Shown here: piece after piece, positions 23,274-31,684 of the stretch
Layout: each line of letters begins with the position of its first letter
How positions within the stretch are numbered: position 1 is the first letter of the stretch
Source of the DNA: UBA6168 sp031426435
GTDB taxonomy: Bacteria; Bacteroidota; Bacteroidia; Chitinophagales; Saprospiraceae
Direction of reading: 5' to 3'
Assembly: GCA_031426435.1 (NCBI GenBank)
Contig: JANPLH010000286.1
Span: 1-64,000 of the forward strand
Length of the DNA: 64,000 nt
Program-made: the position numbers and the translations under genes
The notes under the pieces: model-generated
Told to the model about the DNA's origin: nothing
Databases searched by the model: none
Seen by the model: the letters and a program-made list of their open reading frames with translations, nothing else

Positions 23274-24658
23274 AGCCATTCTTCACCAACAACGCCATCA
23301 TCTTCGGGCTGCTGGCCGCCGTGTTGGCGCTGGTTTTTTATACACAAGGACTGAAAACGTCTTTCTGGACAAAGTTCTACCGCTTCGTGCCGGGGCTGCT
23401 ACTCTGCTATTTCATCCCGGCGCTGCTCAACTGGCCGCTCGGCCTCATCTCTCCTGAATGGTATGACAACGACCTGCTGGATGCCCTGCGGCAACTCGGC
23501 CACAACCCTCCCGCCAACCTCAATTTAGAGAAAATGACGGCTTGGCTGGAGACCAACCAAATAGCCCCCGATGTTTACCAAGGATATAAAAAAGAGGCGG
23601 CGGCATACAGCGTGGCCACCAACTACTTCTTGCCTGCCAGCCTGCTGCTGTTCTGCCTCGGCCTCGATTTGAAGGCCATCATCGGGCTGGGGCCGAAGGC
23701 GCTCATCATGTTCCTGACGGGGTCGCTGGGCGTGGTAATCGGTGGGCCGTTTGCGCTGTGGGTCGTTTACAACTTCATCCCCGACGGCTTCATCCCCGCC
23801 GACCACGACCAGGTATGGCGGGGCCTTTCCTGCATCGCTGGGAGCTGGATAGGCGGCGGTGCCAACCAGGTGGCGCTTAAGGAAATCTACGAGGTGGACA
23901 ACACCCTCTTCGGCACGATGGTGGTGGTGGACGTGCTCATGTCAAACGTTTGGATGGCGCTGCTGCTCTACGGGGCCAGCATCACGGGGCGCATTGACCG
24001 CTGGCTGAAGGCCGACACATCGGGCATAGATGTTTTGCAGGAAAAGACCGCCGCCTTTCGGGCCAGCATCGAGCGCATACCCAGTGTACGGGACATGGCG
24101 ATGCTGCTCGGCGTCACCTTCGGCGGCGTGGCGCTCTCGCATTGGTTGGCGGGCAGCCTTGTCGGGTATTTCACCGACCACCAAGCCACGCTGACGGCCT
24201 ACCACCTCGACTCGCTGTTGAAGCCGTTCTTCTGGATCGTGCTGATTGCTACTGTCATCGGTGTGGTGCTGTCCATGACCCCGGCCAAGCGGCTGGAGGG
24301 CGTGGGGGCCAGCCGTTGGGGCAGCCTGTTCATCTACCTGCTGGTGGCCAGCATCGGGATGCAGATGAACCTGCTGAAAATCGCCGAAAACATGGGCCTC
24401 TTCGCCGTCGGTATCATCTGGATAGTGGTGCATGGCGCATTGATGCTGCTGGTGGCCAAGCTGATTCGGGCACCGTTTTTCTTCCTCGCCGTAGGCTCGC
24501 AGGCCAATATCGGTGGGGCTGCCTCTGCGCCCGTGGTGGCGAGCGCCTTCAATCCCGCCCTGGCCCCCGTAGGCGTGCTGCTGGCGGTGCTGGGCTATGC
24601 GATAGGGACATATGGCGGGATGCTTTGTGCGGGGATTATGCGGTGGGTGGCGGGGTGA
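23270..24658 (+). CDS. DUF819 family membrane protein
   Basis: A protein of 462 residues. The ATG at 23270 (MEPFFTNNAIIFGLL) was preferred over one eight codons earlier because the latter is encoded by the word repeat. Ten or more hydrophobic helices are visible. The family-typical block SCIAGSWIGGGANQVALKEIYEVDNTLFGTMVVVDVLMSNVWMALLLYG lies near 190-240, and an equivalent block SQANIGGAASAPVVASAFNP lies near the end, suggesting an inverted two-fold repeat like carboxylate/ion transporters. It is an inner-membrane transporter-like protein of unknown substrate. Confidence 0.88.
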   Translation: MEPFFTNNAIIFGLLAAVLALVFYTQGLKTSFWTKFYRFVPGLLLCYFIPALLNWPLGLISPEWYDNDLLDALRQLGHNPPANLNLEKMTAWLETNQIAPDVYQGYKKEAAAYSVATNYFLPASLLLFCLGLDLKAIIGLGPKALIMFLTGSLGVVIGGPFALWVVYNFIPDGFIPADHDQVWRGLSCIAGSWIGGGANQVALKEIYEVDNTLFGTMVVVDVLMSNVWMALLLYGASITGRIDRWLKADTSGIDVLQEKTAAFRASIERIPSVRDMAMLLGVTFGGVALSHWLAGSLVGYFTDHQATLTAYHLDSLLKPFFWIVLIATVIGVVLSMTPAKRLEGVGASRWGSLFIYLLVASIGMQMNLLKIAENMGLFAVGIIWIVVHGALMLLVAKLIRAPFFFLAVGSQANIGGAASAPVVASAFNPALAPVGVLLAVLGYAIGTYGGMLCAGIMRWVAG

Positions 24659-24884
24659 GGAGAAGTTTAAAATTGAAGATTAAGAATTTGTGCAAATTAA
24701 CGGCATTGACCTCATAAATTCATAGGGGCTTAGGGGTCATAAAAGCAACAAGACAACAGATATTTGTACGCACGTAAGCACGAACAGCATTCAAAAAATC
24801 AAAAGTCCATTCAATGATTTGTAGGGTTGCAAATATTAAATCATTGCTATGGTAGGACTGAAAAAAAATTAAACGGATGGGCAA

Positions 24885-25607
24885 ATGGTAATTGACACGA
24901 CATTTAATGTTTACTCAGATGCACAAGGTGGCGACCCGGACAGAACAAGTCCGACACTGCGTTCATACCATAAATATTTGTGGAGTAAATCTTTACCAAG
25001 TGGTAAGTCATTTGAGTTGACTAACAACAAAAGCGGAGTTTATTTATATCACAAATCAGACCTTGGAGAGTTTTGTTTAGGAAGTGATGCAATAACGCAC
25101 TCATACAAAAATCACAAACGGAAAACTTGGCTTACTCATCAAATACAAGAAGATGTAAAAGAACTATTTGATACTGGTTCGACTATTGGAGCATACACAC
25201 TTTTCCCAAATAACAGAGTTGAAGGAAAACACACAATTAATCAAGCACGTGGGGTAAATAGTTTAATAGACGACAGATTTGACTTGACTTTGGAGTGCAT
25301 TAGACTTTTCTACTTGGGACAGGGAAGTCCACTTCATGACACGTTATTGCGATATAAATATTTTTTCGACTTGTTTGAAAGTTTTGAAGGCTATATCAAC
25401 TTCTTTTTGCTTAACGACCTTATTGACGAAAACCAAAAAATAAAATTTTACTTGCCTTTTGACGATTTCAGAACAAAGCCAACATTTTCCGACATTGGCG
25501 ACTATTTGACGTATAAGAAGGGAGTAGTAATTTTCATTAAATCACGAAACAAAAGAATTGAAACGAATGCAAACCAACGGACGACAGAACAGAATGGCAG
25601 CTTATAA
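24885..25607 (+). CDS. uncharacterised protein on an AT-rich island
   Basis: A protein of 240 residues beginning MVIDTTFNVYSDAQGGDPDRTSP. The motifs SPTLRSYHKYLWSKSLPSG, FELTNNKSGVYLYHKS and GEFCLGSDAITHSY resemble a small uncharacterised DUF family found sporadically in bacteria, including phage-defence-rich regions; I cannot name it with confidence. Later parts are aromatic-rich and helical (RYKYFFDLFESFEGYINFFLL). No signal peptide is seen. Codon use is markedly AT-rich against the GC-rich neighbours, and the flanks also are, which points to horizontal acquisition. A GTG or an ATG further in could be the true start. Confidence 0.65.
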   Translation: MVIDTTFNVYSDAQGGDPDRTSPTLRSYHKYLWSKSLPSGKSFELTNNKSGVYLYHKSDLGEFCLGSDAITHSYKNHKRKTWLTHQIQEDVKELFDTGSTIGAYTLFPNNRVEGKHTINQARGVNSLIDDRFDLTLECIRLFYLGQGSPLHDTLLRYKYFFDLFESFEGYINFFLLNDLIDENQKIKFYLPFDDFRTKPTFSDIGDYLTYKKGVVIFIKSRNKRIETNANQRTTEQNGSL

Positions 25608-25830
25608 CAGCACCCACCTAAAAGGCGGCGTTTCATGTTCCATAGGCAGTTTTGTAGTTAATCAAATATAGTTTTTCAAATCTAGTTTAGTGCTTTGAAA
25701 TCCGCTTCTTCGCCAAGCCCCAAACCGTAAACCCTCTTCAAAAACACATAAGCACAATATCCTCCCCTACTTCCTCACCCATGCGGCGAAAACCCACCGC
25801 AATCCCCGCAAAAATGCGGTGAAAAATTCG

Positions 25831-25838
25831 TACATTTG
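25831..25838 (+). promoter_or_regulatory. -7 element of the Fic gene
   Basis: TACATTTG, a perfect TAnnTTTG match 20 bases before the ATG at 25859; no clear -33 TTG. Confidence 0.5.
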
Positions 25839-25858
25839 CCGCAAAACAAGTTTTGGCA

Positions 25859-26959
25859 ATGGCGAAATACATCTACGAGCATAAAAACTGGACAGTGTTT
25901 ACTTGGCAAGACAAAGCCATTAATGCCGTATTTGGTGAGGTCCGTCAAATGCAAGGGAAAATCATCGGGCAAATGAACGCCTTGGGCTTTTCTGCCAAAG
26001 AAGAAGCCACGCTCACCGCCTTAACGTTGGATGTCGTAAAATCATCGGAGATAGAAGGCGAAATGCTGAATTATGACCAGGTGCGCTCGTCCATAGCCAG
26101 GCGCTTGGGCATCAATACCGCTGGGCTTGTGCCCAGTAGCCGTCCTATTGAGGGCGTGGTAGAAATGATGCTTGATGCCACGCAGCGCCATCAATTGCCA
26201 TTGAGCGAAAAACGCTTGTGTGGTTGGCACGCAGCCCTTTTTCCCACCGGATATAGTGGGCCTTATGAAATAGAAGTTGGACATTATCGCACGGGCGAAA
26301 TGCAAGTGGTTTCGGGAGCAATGGGCAAAGAAAAAGTGCATTACCAAGCCGTAAAAGCGGAATCGGTTAAAGCAGAAATGGACAATTTTTTAGACTGGTT
26401 TAATAACGATAATACCCTCGACCCGGTGTTAAAAGCAGCCATAGCTCATTTTTGGTTTATTATTATCCACCCGTTCGACGATGGCAATGGGCGTATTGGC
26501 CGTGCCATTACTGATATGTTGCTTGCCCGTGCCGAAGGAAGCGGGGAGCGTTTTTACAGCATGTCGAGCCAAATATTGGTGGAGCGCAAAAAATATTATG
26601 AGGTCTTGCAAAAAGTACAATACAGCACGGGCGATATCACCGAGTGGCTCGAATGGTTTTTGAATTGCCTTAAAAACGCATTGTTCGCCACCGAGAACAC
26701 AACACAGAAAATATTGCGGAAAGCCGAGTTTTGGAAAATCCATGAACATACAAGTATCAATGGACGCCAACGCCAAATATTGAACATGCTGTTTGACGGA
26801 TTTGAAGGAAAACTTCAGACCTCGAAATGGGCAAAAATCACCAAAACCTCTACCGATACTGCATTGCGTGATATAAAAGACTTAATAGAAAGAGGCATAT
26901 TGCAACAAACAACGGAAGGTGGACGAAACGCAAATTATGAATTAGTTGATTTTAAATAA
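25859..26959 (+). CDS. Fic domain AMP-transferase with N-terminal inhibitory motif
   Basis: A protein of 366 residues; the ATG at 25859 was preferred over a TTG two codons earlier. An N-terminal DUF4172-like region carries the inhibitory helix motif SSEIEG (62-67), the class II (S/T)xxxE(G/N) brake. The complete Fic active site HPFDDGNGRIGR lies at 204-215. The C-terminal ~80 residues are a winged-helix module (NGRQRQILNMLFDGFEGKLQTSKWAKIT...ALRDIKDLIERGIL). Family members transfer AMP to Tyr/Thr/Ser of target proteins and are held off by the Glu of the motif. Target unknown. It stands beside the AT-rich unknown gene, so both may be acquired. Confidence 0.93.
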   Translation: MAKYIYEHKNWTVFTWQDKAINAVFGEVRQMQGKIIGQMNALGFSAKEEATLTALTLDVVKSSEIEGEMLNYDQVRSSIARRLGINTAGLVPSSRPIEGVVEMMLDATQRHQLPLSEKRLCGWHAALFPTGYSGPYEIEVGHYRTGEMQVVSGAMGKEKVHYQAVKAESVKAEMDNFLDWFNNDNTLDPVLKAAIAHFWFIIIHPFDDGNGRIGRAITDMLLARAEGSGERFYSMSSQILVERKKYYEVLQKVQYSTGDITEWLEWFLNCLKNALFATENTTQKILRKAEFWKIHEHTSINGRQRQILNMLFDGFEGKLQTSKWAKITKTSTDTALRDIKDLIERGILQQTTEGGRNANYELVDFK

Positions 26960-27010
26960 ATTTAGAAATACGCTGATAATACTCAGGGATTTAATCTCCC
27001 AACAGTAATC

Positions 27011-28153
27011 CTAAAACCCCTGCAAATCCACCTCATCCGTCTCCACCAGCTCCACCCTACGCCCCATTTTCTTCTGAATCACATAAAAATGCGGCTCCTC
27101 TTCCTTTTCTACAAAGGTGATGGCCTGGCCTTCCACACCTGCCCGGCCCGTGCGGCCGATGCGGTGCACGAAATCCTTGGGTGAGCGGGGCAGTTCGTAG
27201 TTGATGACGACGGGCAGGGCCGGTATGTCAATGCCACGGGACATCAGGTCGGTGGCCACGAGCACGTTGATCTCGCCGGACTTGAGGTAGCGGAGGGCTT
27301 CCGTGCGGGCGCCCTGGCTTTTCTCGCTGTGCATGGCAAGGGCGGCGATGCCATTTTTCTTCAGCTTGTGTGCCACCAAATCGGCCTTGTGGATGGAGGA
27401 GGTGAAGACGAGCACCTGCTGCATGTCCTGCGACTTGATGAGGTAGCGCAGCAGCGGACCCTTGCGGGCATCGGTGACGAAATAGGCGGTTTGTTTTATC
27501 AAATCCAAGTTTTCGACCTCTGGTGCAATCTCGATTTTGAGGGGGTTGTGCAGCAGCATTTCCGTGACGGTGTTCACGTCCTTGCCGAGAGTGGCGGAGA
27601 AAAGCAGGTTCTGGCGTTTTTGCGGCAGCAACTTAAAAACCGAATTCATCTCGTCCCGAAAGCCCATGTTGAGCATTTTGTCAGCTTCGTCCAGCACGAG
27701 TACATCCACTTCTGAGAGGCGCATGGCCTTGCTTTCCACCAACTCCAGCACGCGGCCCGGCGTGGCGATGAGGATTTCGACGCCCTGCATCTGTATCATC
27801 TGCGGGTTGATGGACACGCCGCCGAAGACTGACAGGCATTTGACGGGGCGGGGCAACCACTCGCTGAACAACTGAAACACCTCCCCAACCTGCATGGCCA
27901 GTTCCCGTGTGGGCACCAGCACCAGTGCGGTGATGTGGCGGTTCTTGGCGGGCGGTTTTTGCTGGAATTGCTGCAGGATGGGCAGGGCAAAACTGGCCGT
28001 CTTCCCCGACCCCGTTTGGGCAATGCCCAGCACGTCTTTGCCCGCCAATATTGCGGGGATGGCAGCGGCCTGTATGGGTCGGGGCGTTTCGTAGCCGTGC
28101 TTTTTCACCAAGGCCAACAGGGGGGCGGACAAACCGAGTTCAGAAAAGGTCAT
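27011..28153 (-). CDS. DEAD-box ATP-dependent RNA helicase (RhlE-like)
   Basis: A protein of 380 residues, short for the family because it lacks the basic C-terminal tail. Motifs in order: F and Q motif (MTFSELGLS...YETPRPIQ, Gln28), Walker A AQTGSGKT (45-52), PTREL, the DEAD box in VLVLDEADKMLNMGF, SAT in LFSATLGK, and motif VI HRIGRTGRAG. It unwinds RNA duplexes and may serve ribosome assembly or RNA decay, especially in the cold. A near-consensus -7 element (TACCTTCG on the minus strand, 28169-28176) lies 15 bases upstream of the ATG. Confidence 0.93.
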   Translation of the reverse strand: MTFSELGLSAPLLALVKKHGYETPRPIQAAAIPAILAGKDVLGIAQTGSGKTASFALPILQQFQQKPPAKNRHITALVLVPTRELAMQVGEVFQLFSEWLPRPVKCLSVFGGVSINPQMIQMQGVEILIATPGRVLELVESKAMRLSEVDVLVLDEADKMLNMGFRDEMNSVFKLLPQKRQNLLFSATLGKDVNTVTEMLLHNPLKIEIAPEVENLDLIKQTAYFVTDARKGPLLRYLIKSQDMQQVLVFTSSIHKADLVAHKLKKNGIAALAMHSEKSQGARTEALRYLKSGEINVLVATDLMSRGIDIPALPVVINYELPRSPKDFVHRIGRTGRAGVEGQAITFVEKEEEPHFYVIQKKMGRRVELVETDEVDLQGF

Positions 28154-28320
28154 GGTCGGAATTTGCGGCGAAGGTACCTAAAATGGGGAAGGTGGAAAGC
28201 ACTACTAAGGCTTGCCCGCAGCCAATATTTAAAATGACTTTAGGGTAACTGCTACCTTCGTCGTTTCCATTGCGAAGACGCATTTTATAAACCAAGTTTT
28301 TCAACCAATCTGACGACGAC

Positions 28321-29088
28321 ATGATACGAATCCTAACTTTGCTTCTATTGGCCAGCACGATGGCCAGCCAAGCCCATACACAGGCCAACAACTTTGCCCT
28401 GTCCCGTTTTGGTTTCGCCCTCGGTGGCGATATTGACATGCCCATCGGACTGGATGGGGACTACCTCCTGCGCACCGCCGACCATGCAACCATTTCCATG
28501 GCCGATGTACCATTTGAGACCGGTGAATTGACTATGATGAACTGCGACAACGGCACGGCACGGCTCAATTTTGCCATCGCCCAACCGGGGTCGCCGTACA
28601 CCGAATGGCAGTTTTCGCTGCTCGGTATTTCGGGCCGCATTGACATGGTGCGCTACGAAAAAGGTGAGGAAGGTTCGCCCGACTTCCAATGGATGGAGGT
28701 GAACGCCACCAACAAGGAATCCGCCGTGGAAGCCGTACATATCCGCCATAAAAAGTCGGAAAAACCACTGGGCTTTCATTGGGGAGTGGGCAGCAATATG
28801 GGCTTCTCGCACAGCGGGAAAGTACATGTGAAGGGCCTGCTCGTTGATGGCAGTGCCACGGACAGCCCCTCCACAGAGCAGCCGTTCGAGCACAGCTACC
28901 AGCAGCGGGCGAGCTTCAACCAGCGGCTGTTTCTGCAAGGCGGCATGAGCATCCGGTTCTTGAAAAAAATGGAGTTCGGGCTGGAGCTTCGCAAGGGGCT
29001 GGGCTATCGGGCCAGCTTTGGCGGGCCATTCCAAATGACTTTCATGAAACGGTCGCTCGGCTTTTCGCTGCGTTGTAAGTTGTTTTGA
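28321..29088 (+). CDS. secreted protein of unknown function, possibly outer membrane
   Basis: A protein of 255 residues with a signal peptide (MIRILTLLLLASTMASQAHTQ). The mature sequence alternates short beta-like strands (FALSRFGFALGGDIDM, WQFSLLGISGRIDMVRYE, FHWGVGSNMGFSHSGKVHVKGLLV) and ends FSLRCKLF with a terminal Phe, as in outer-membrane barrels. The middle (DVPFETGELTMMN, SPDFQWMEVNATNKESAVEAVHIRHKKS) recalls Hcp-like tube proteins, but this is not strong enough for a call. A TACCTTCG -7-like element lies at 28253-28260. Function unknown. Confidence 0.7.
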   Translation: MIRILTLLLLASTMASQAHTQANNFALSRFGFALGGDIDMPIGLDGDYLLRTADHATISMADVPFETGELTMMNCDNGTARLNFAIAQPGSPYTEWQFSLLGISGRIDMVRYEKGEEGSPDFQWMEVNATNKESAVEAVHIRHKKSEKPLGFHWGVGSNMGFSHSGKVHVKGLLVDGSATDSPSTEQPFEHSYQQRASFNQRLFLQGGMSIRFLKKMEFGLELRKGLGYRASFGGPFQMTFMKRSLGFSLRCKLF

Positions 29089-29113
29089 CTACATTAGCGC
29101 CGCAATAATTCCG

Positions 29114-29149
29114 AAAGGGTTGATAATTGACTGATTATCAACCCTTTTT
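29114..29149 (+). terminator. Rho-independent terminator
   Basis: Perfect 13-base arms AAAGGGTTGATAA/TTATCAACCCTTT with an 8-base loop and a T-run. It ends the unit 28321-29088, 22 bases before the HlyD-like gene. Confidence 0.88.
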
Positions 29150-29170
29150 AGTGTTTTTTACTGTAAATTC

Positions 29171-30199
29171 ATGCGTTTTAGGTTCAACATCATCTACTTT
29201 GTTTTCCTGTTGGGGGTGGCGTTCTTCATCCCCATCACCCGCAAACTGGTAAGCAGGCCGGAGGAGTTTTACGGCATTGCCGAAAACCAGATACGCTCCA
29301 TCAACCTCCAGTACCCGGTCGAAATCAGGGAAATCAACGTCGCCCTTGGCGAAAAAGTGGACTCTGGCCAACTACTCGCCCGCCTCTATCGCACCGACCT
29401 GCCCATCAAGCTCAACGACATCAACTACGAGATACGGGAGCTTCAGGTGAAACGGTTGCTCGACACCGACCACTTGCAATCGGAGGTGCGCAAACTGGAA
29501 GCTGAGCGGGCCGCTGTGGGCGTAGCCTTTGACCAAAAAATTGCGCAGCTCGAAACCGACCACGCCGTGCAGGCCAGGGTGCTCGCCAACATCAAATCCA
29601 TAGACCTCGAATCGGCAAAAAAAAGCGGCCTATCCGACCCGCATTTGCAGCGCATAGAGTCCATTAAGAAAGAGAAATCACTGGAAATCAAACAGTTGGA
29701 CGTGGACTTGGCCGAGATTCGCAATCAGATGGATGCAGCCCAAGCACCCATTGACCTCCGCATCAAAAAACTGGAAGGCGAACTGGAACTCGTAAGGCGG
29801 CAGGAAGCTGACCTTGAAATCTATGCTCCGCAAGCAGGCATCGTGGGCCAACTCGACTTTCTGGCGGGCGAAAAAATAGAGGCATATACCATTATCATGC
29901 GCATCTATGGCACCCATCCCGACGTGGTGACCACCTATATCGGGGATGGCAGGTTGGCCGAAATCAAGCTTGGCGACGTGCTCACGGTCGGCTCCATCAA
30001 CGAACCCGACTATACGGTGCAGGGCAAGGTCATCGGCCTTGGCACCCGCATCCGGGAACTGCCGGAGCGCCTGCGCCGAATCCCTGAACTTAAGGCTTGG
30101 GGCCGGGAGGTACAGCTGGCCATCCCGCTCGACAACGCTTTTTTGCAGGGGGAAAAGGTGAAGGTGACGATGAAGCGGACGGGGATATCATTATTTTAA
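29171..30199 (+). CDS. HlyD-like membrane fusion (periplasmic adaptor) protein
   Basis: A protein of 342 residues. One N-terminal membrane helix (FNIIYFVFLLGVAFFIPI) is followed by a lipoyl half (VEIREINVALGEKVDSGQLLARLY), a long charged coiled-coil hairpin (about 75-215), the second lipoyl half (LEIYAPQAGIVGQLDFLAGEKI) and a beta-barrel domain. Such proteins connect inner-membrane pumps with TolC-type channels. The next gene encodes a TolC-like protein. No pump gene is next to them, so the inner-membrane partner must be elsewhere, or this is a non-canonical pair. Confidence 0.85.
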   Translation: MRFRFNIIYFVFLLGVAFFIPITRKLVSRPEEFYGIAENQIRSINLQYPVEIREINVALGEKVDSGQLLARLYRTDLPIKLNDINYEIRELQVKRLLDTDHLQSEVRKLEAERAAVGVAFDQKIAQLETDHAVQARVLANIKSIDLESAKKSGLSDPHLQRIESIKKEKSLEIKQLDVDLAEIRNQMDAAQAPIDLRIKKLEGELELVRRQEADLEIYAPQAGIVGQLDFLAGEKIEAYTIIMRIYGTHPDVVTTYIGDGRLAEIKLGDVLTVGSINEPDYTVQGKVIGLGTRIRELPERLRRIPELKAWGREVQLAIPLDNAFLQGEKVKVTMKRTGISLF

Positions 30200-30228
30200 A
30201 GGTGCTTTTATATTCCTTATAAACCTGC

Positions 30229-30351
30229 TTTGCTGCCTTTTTTGATTTAAGATATAAGATATGCGATTTAAGATATAAGATTGTCAGAGGTTCGCCAAAT
30301 CTGAAATCTTAAATCGCATATCTTATATCTTAAATCAAAAAAGGCAGCAAA
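30229..30351. repeat. perfect 46-base inverted repeat made of short words
   Basis: Arms 30229-30274 and 30306-30351 are perfectly complementary with a 31-base loop. The inner part is built from the word TTAAGATATAAGATAT; the outer part is TTTGCTGCC plus T-run. It fills the space between the HlyD-like and TolC-like genes, ending 15 bases before the next ATG. Confidence 0.95.
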
Positions 30352-30366
30352 TGAACCTCTATTTTA

Positions 30367-31599
30367 ATGAGAGGATTTTTATTTTTCTTCTATTTATTAG
30401 TTTGTTGCTGCGCAACAAAGGCTCAGCTAACCGCCAACCAACTCCTCGCCTCTGCCTGGGACGACCCCACTGTGCAATTGTTGCGGGAGCAGCAGGCCTA
30501 CCTCGACGGGCATGAGTTCAGTTTGCCGCTGCTTAGCCAGGTCCAATTCCGAACTGGCACCCGTGACTGGGACCCCACACAGCAGGAGTACGCTATACGC
30601 CTGGAAGGCAATACGCCCGGCATGAAGCGCACACAGGCCAGCATCCATGCTACCCTGAAATCGCTGACGGAAGCCGAGCGGCTGGTGCTGGTGGAGCGGG
30701 CATTGGTGGCACGCTACGAACTGTTGATTGACGCCTATTTTGCGAAGCAAACCCACAGCCTCCTGTTGCGCCAGCAAGCCGTGTTAAGTGATAAAAAAGC
30801 GGTGTTTGCGGAGCAACTGGCCCTTGGGGTGGAACAAGACCTCGACGACTATTTCCGAGCAGAAGAAGACCTGCTGAACGTGGAGCGGCGGCTGCACAGC
30901 CTCGGCACCGAGCAGCCCGTGCAGCGCAGCCTCGCCAAAATTTTCACGGGAAATGCGGACAGCATAACGGTGGATTCGCTCATTGACCCATTGAAGCTGC
31001 TAATGATGGCCAGCGCCAACATGGAGCGCCTGCCCCCTTCGGTGAAACGGGAGCAAGTGCAGGCTGATCTGGCCGCCCTGGAGGTGGAGATGGAGCGCAT
31101 GGAAGGCCGCAACCTGTTGGATTTTGTGCAGTTTGGCTACACGGGCAATACCAATGACCCCTTCAATAACCGCTTCCGGTTAGGTGCAGGTGTCACATTG
31201 CCCTGGCCCAATGGCTCCAAGTTGCAAATGCAGCAGCGGGAACTTCAGGCACTGGAAGCCAGGGCAGAGGCCACTGCGGAGCAAAGGGCAGCGGAGGAAG
31301 CCATGCTGCGCAAGGGGGCGGAGTTCGCCAAACTTTTCGAGCAACTTATGTTCCTGAAAAAACAGGCTGCAACCTTTGCGGAGCAATACGATCCGCAGCG
31401 CCTGCATGCCAGCGGCCTCGAAAACCCGGAGACGCTGCTGCGTGTGCAGGAGAGCCTGCTGCGCCTCGAACTGGATGCACTGGCGATGGAAAAAGACAGC
31501 TACCAAGCCTACCTTGCCCTGCTCGCCGAAACGGGTTTGCTGGTACAGGAGCCCGCACGGAACTGGCTCTCCCCCGATATGGATTTGATAGCCCGCTGA
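30367..31599 (+). CDS. TolC-like outer membrane efflux protein
   Basis: A protein of 410 residues with a signal peptide (GFLFFFYLLVCCCATKAQ). Long amphipathic helices dominate, rich in Glu/Ala/Leu (ERLVLVERALVARYELLIDAYF; ALEARAEATAEQRAAEEAMLRKGAEF), with two short transmembrane strand regions (EYAIRLEGNTPG; NRFRLGAGVTLPWP). This is the outer-membrane-factor layout of an alpha-barrel trimer. It should pair with the HlyD-like protein upstream; the intergenic 46-base hairpin may set the ratio of the two products (inferred). Confidence 0.8.
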   Translation: MRGFLFFFYLLVCCCATKAQLTANQLLASAWDDPTVQLLREQQAYLDGHEFSLPLLSQVQFRTGTRDWDPTQQEYAIRLEGNTPGMKRTQASIHATLKSLTEAERLVLVERALVARYELLIDAYFAKQTHSLLLRQQAVLSDKKAVFAEQLALGVEQDLDDYFRAEEDLLNVERRLHSLGTEQPVQRSLAKIFTGNADSITVDSLIDPLKLLMMASANMERLPPSVKREQVQADLAALEVEMERMEGRNLLDFVQFGYTGNTNDPFNNRFRLGAGVTLPWPNGSKLQMQQRELQALEARAEATAEQRAAEEAMLRKGAEFAKLFEQLMFLKKQAATFAEQYDPQRLHASGLENPETLLRVQESLLRLELDALAMEKDSYQAYLALLAETGLLVQEPARNWLSPDMDLIAR

Positions 31600-31684
31600 C
31601 AGTTTTTTATAAAGCATTGCTTTAAATAATATTTTAAGCGATGTTTGCCTTTCATTGTAAAAAATTAATACAAACTTAATATTC

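Noticed and set aside
25600..25640. Possible attC- or cassette-like site after the AT-rich gene
   Set aside because: TTATAACAGCACC is suggestive, but no paired R'/R'' boxes, second site or integrase were found.
28321..29088. Hcp-type VI secretion tube protein
   Set aside because: A signal peptide and terminal Phe argue for a secreted or outer-membrane protein; similarity is only in style.
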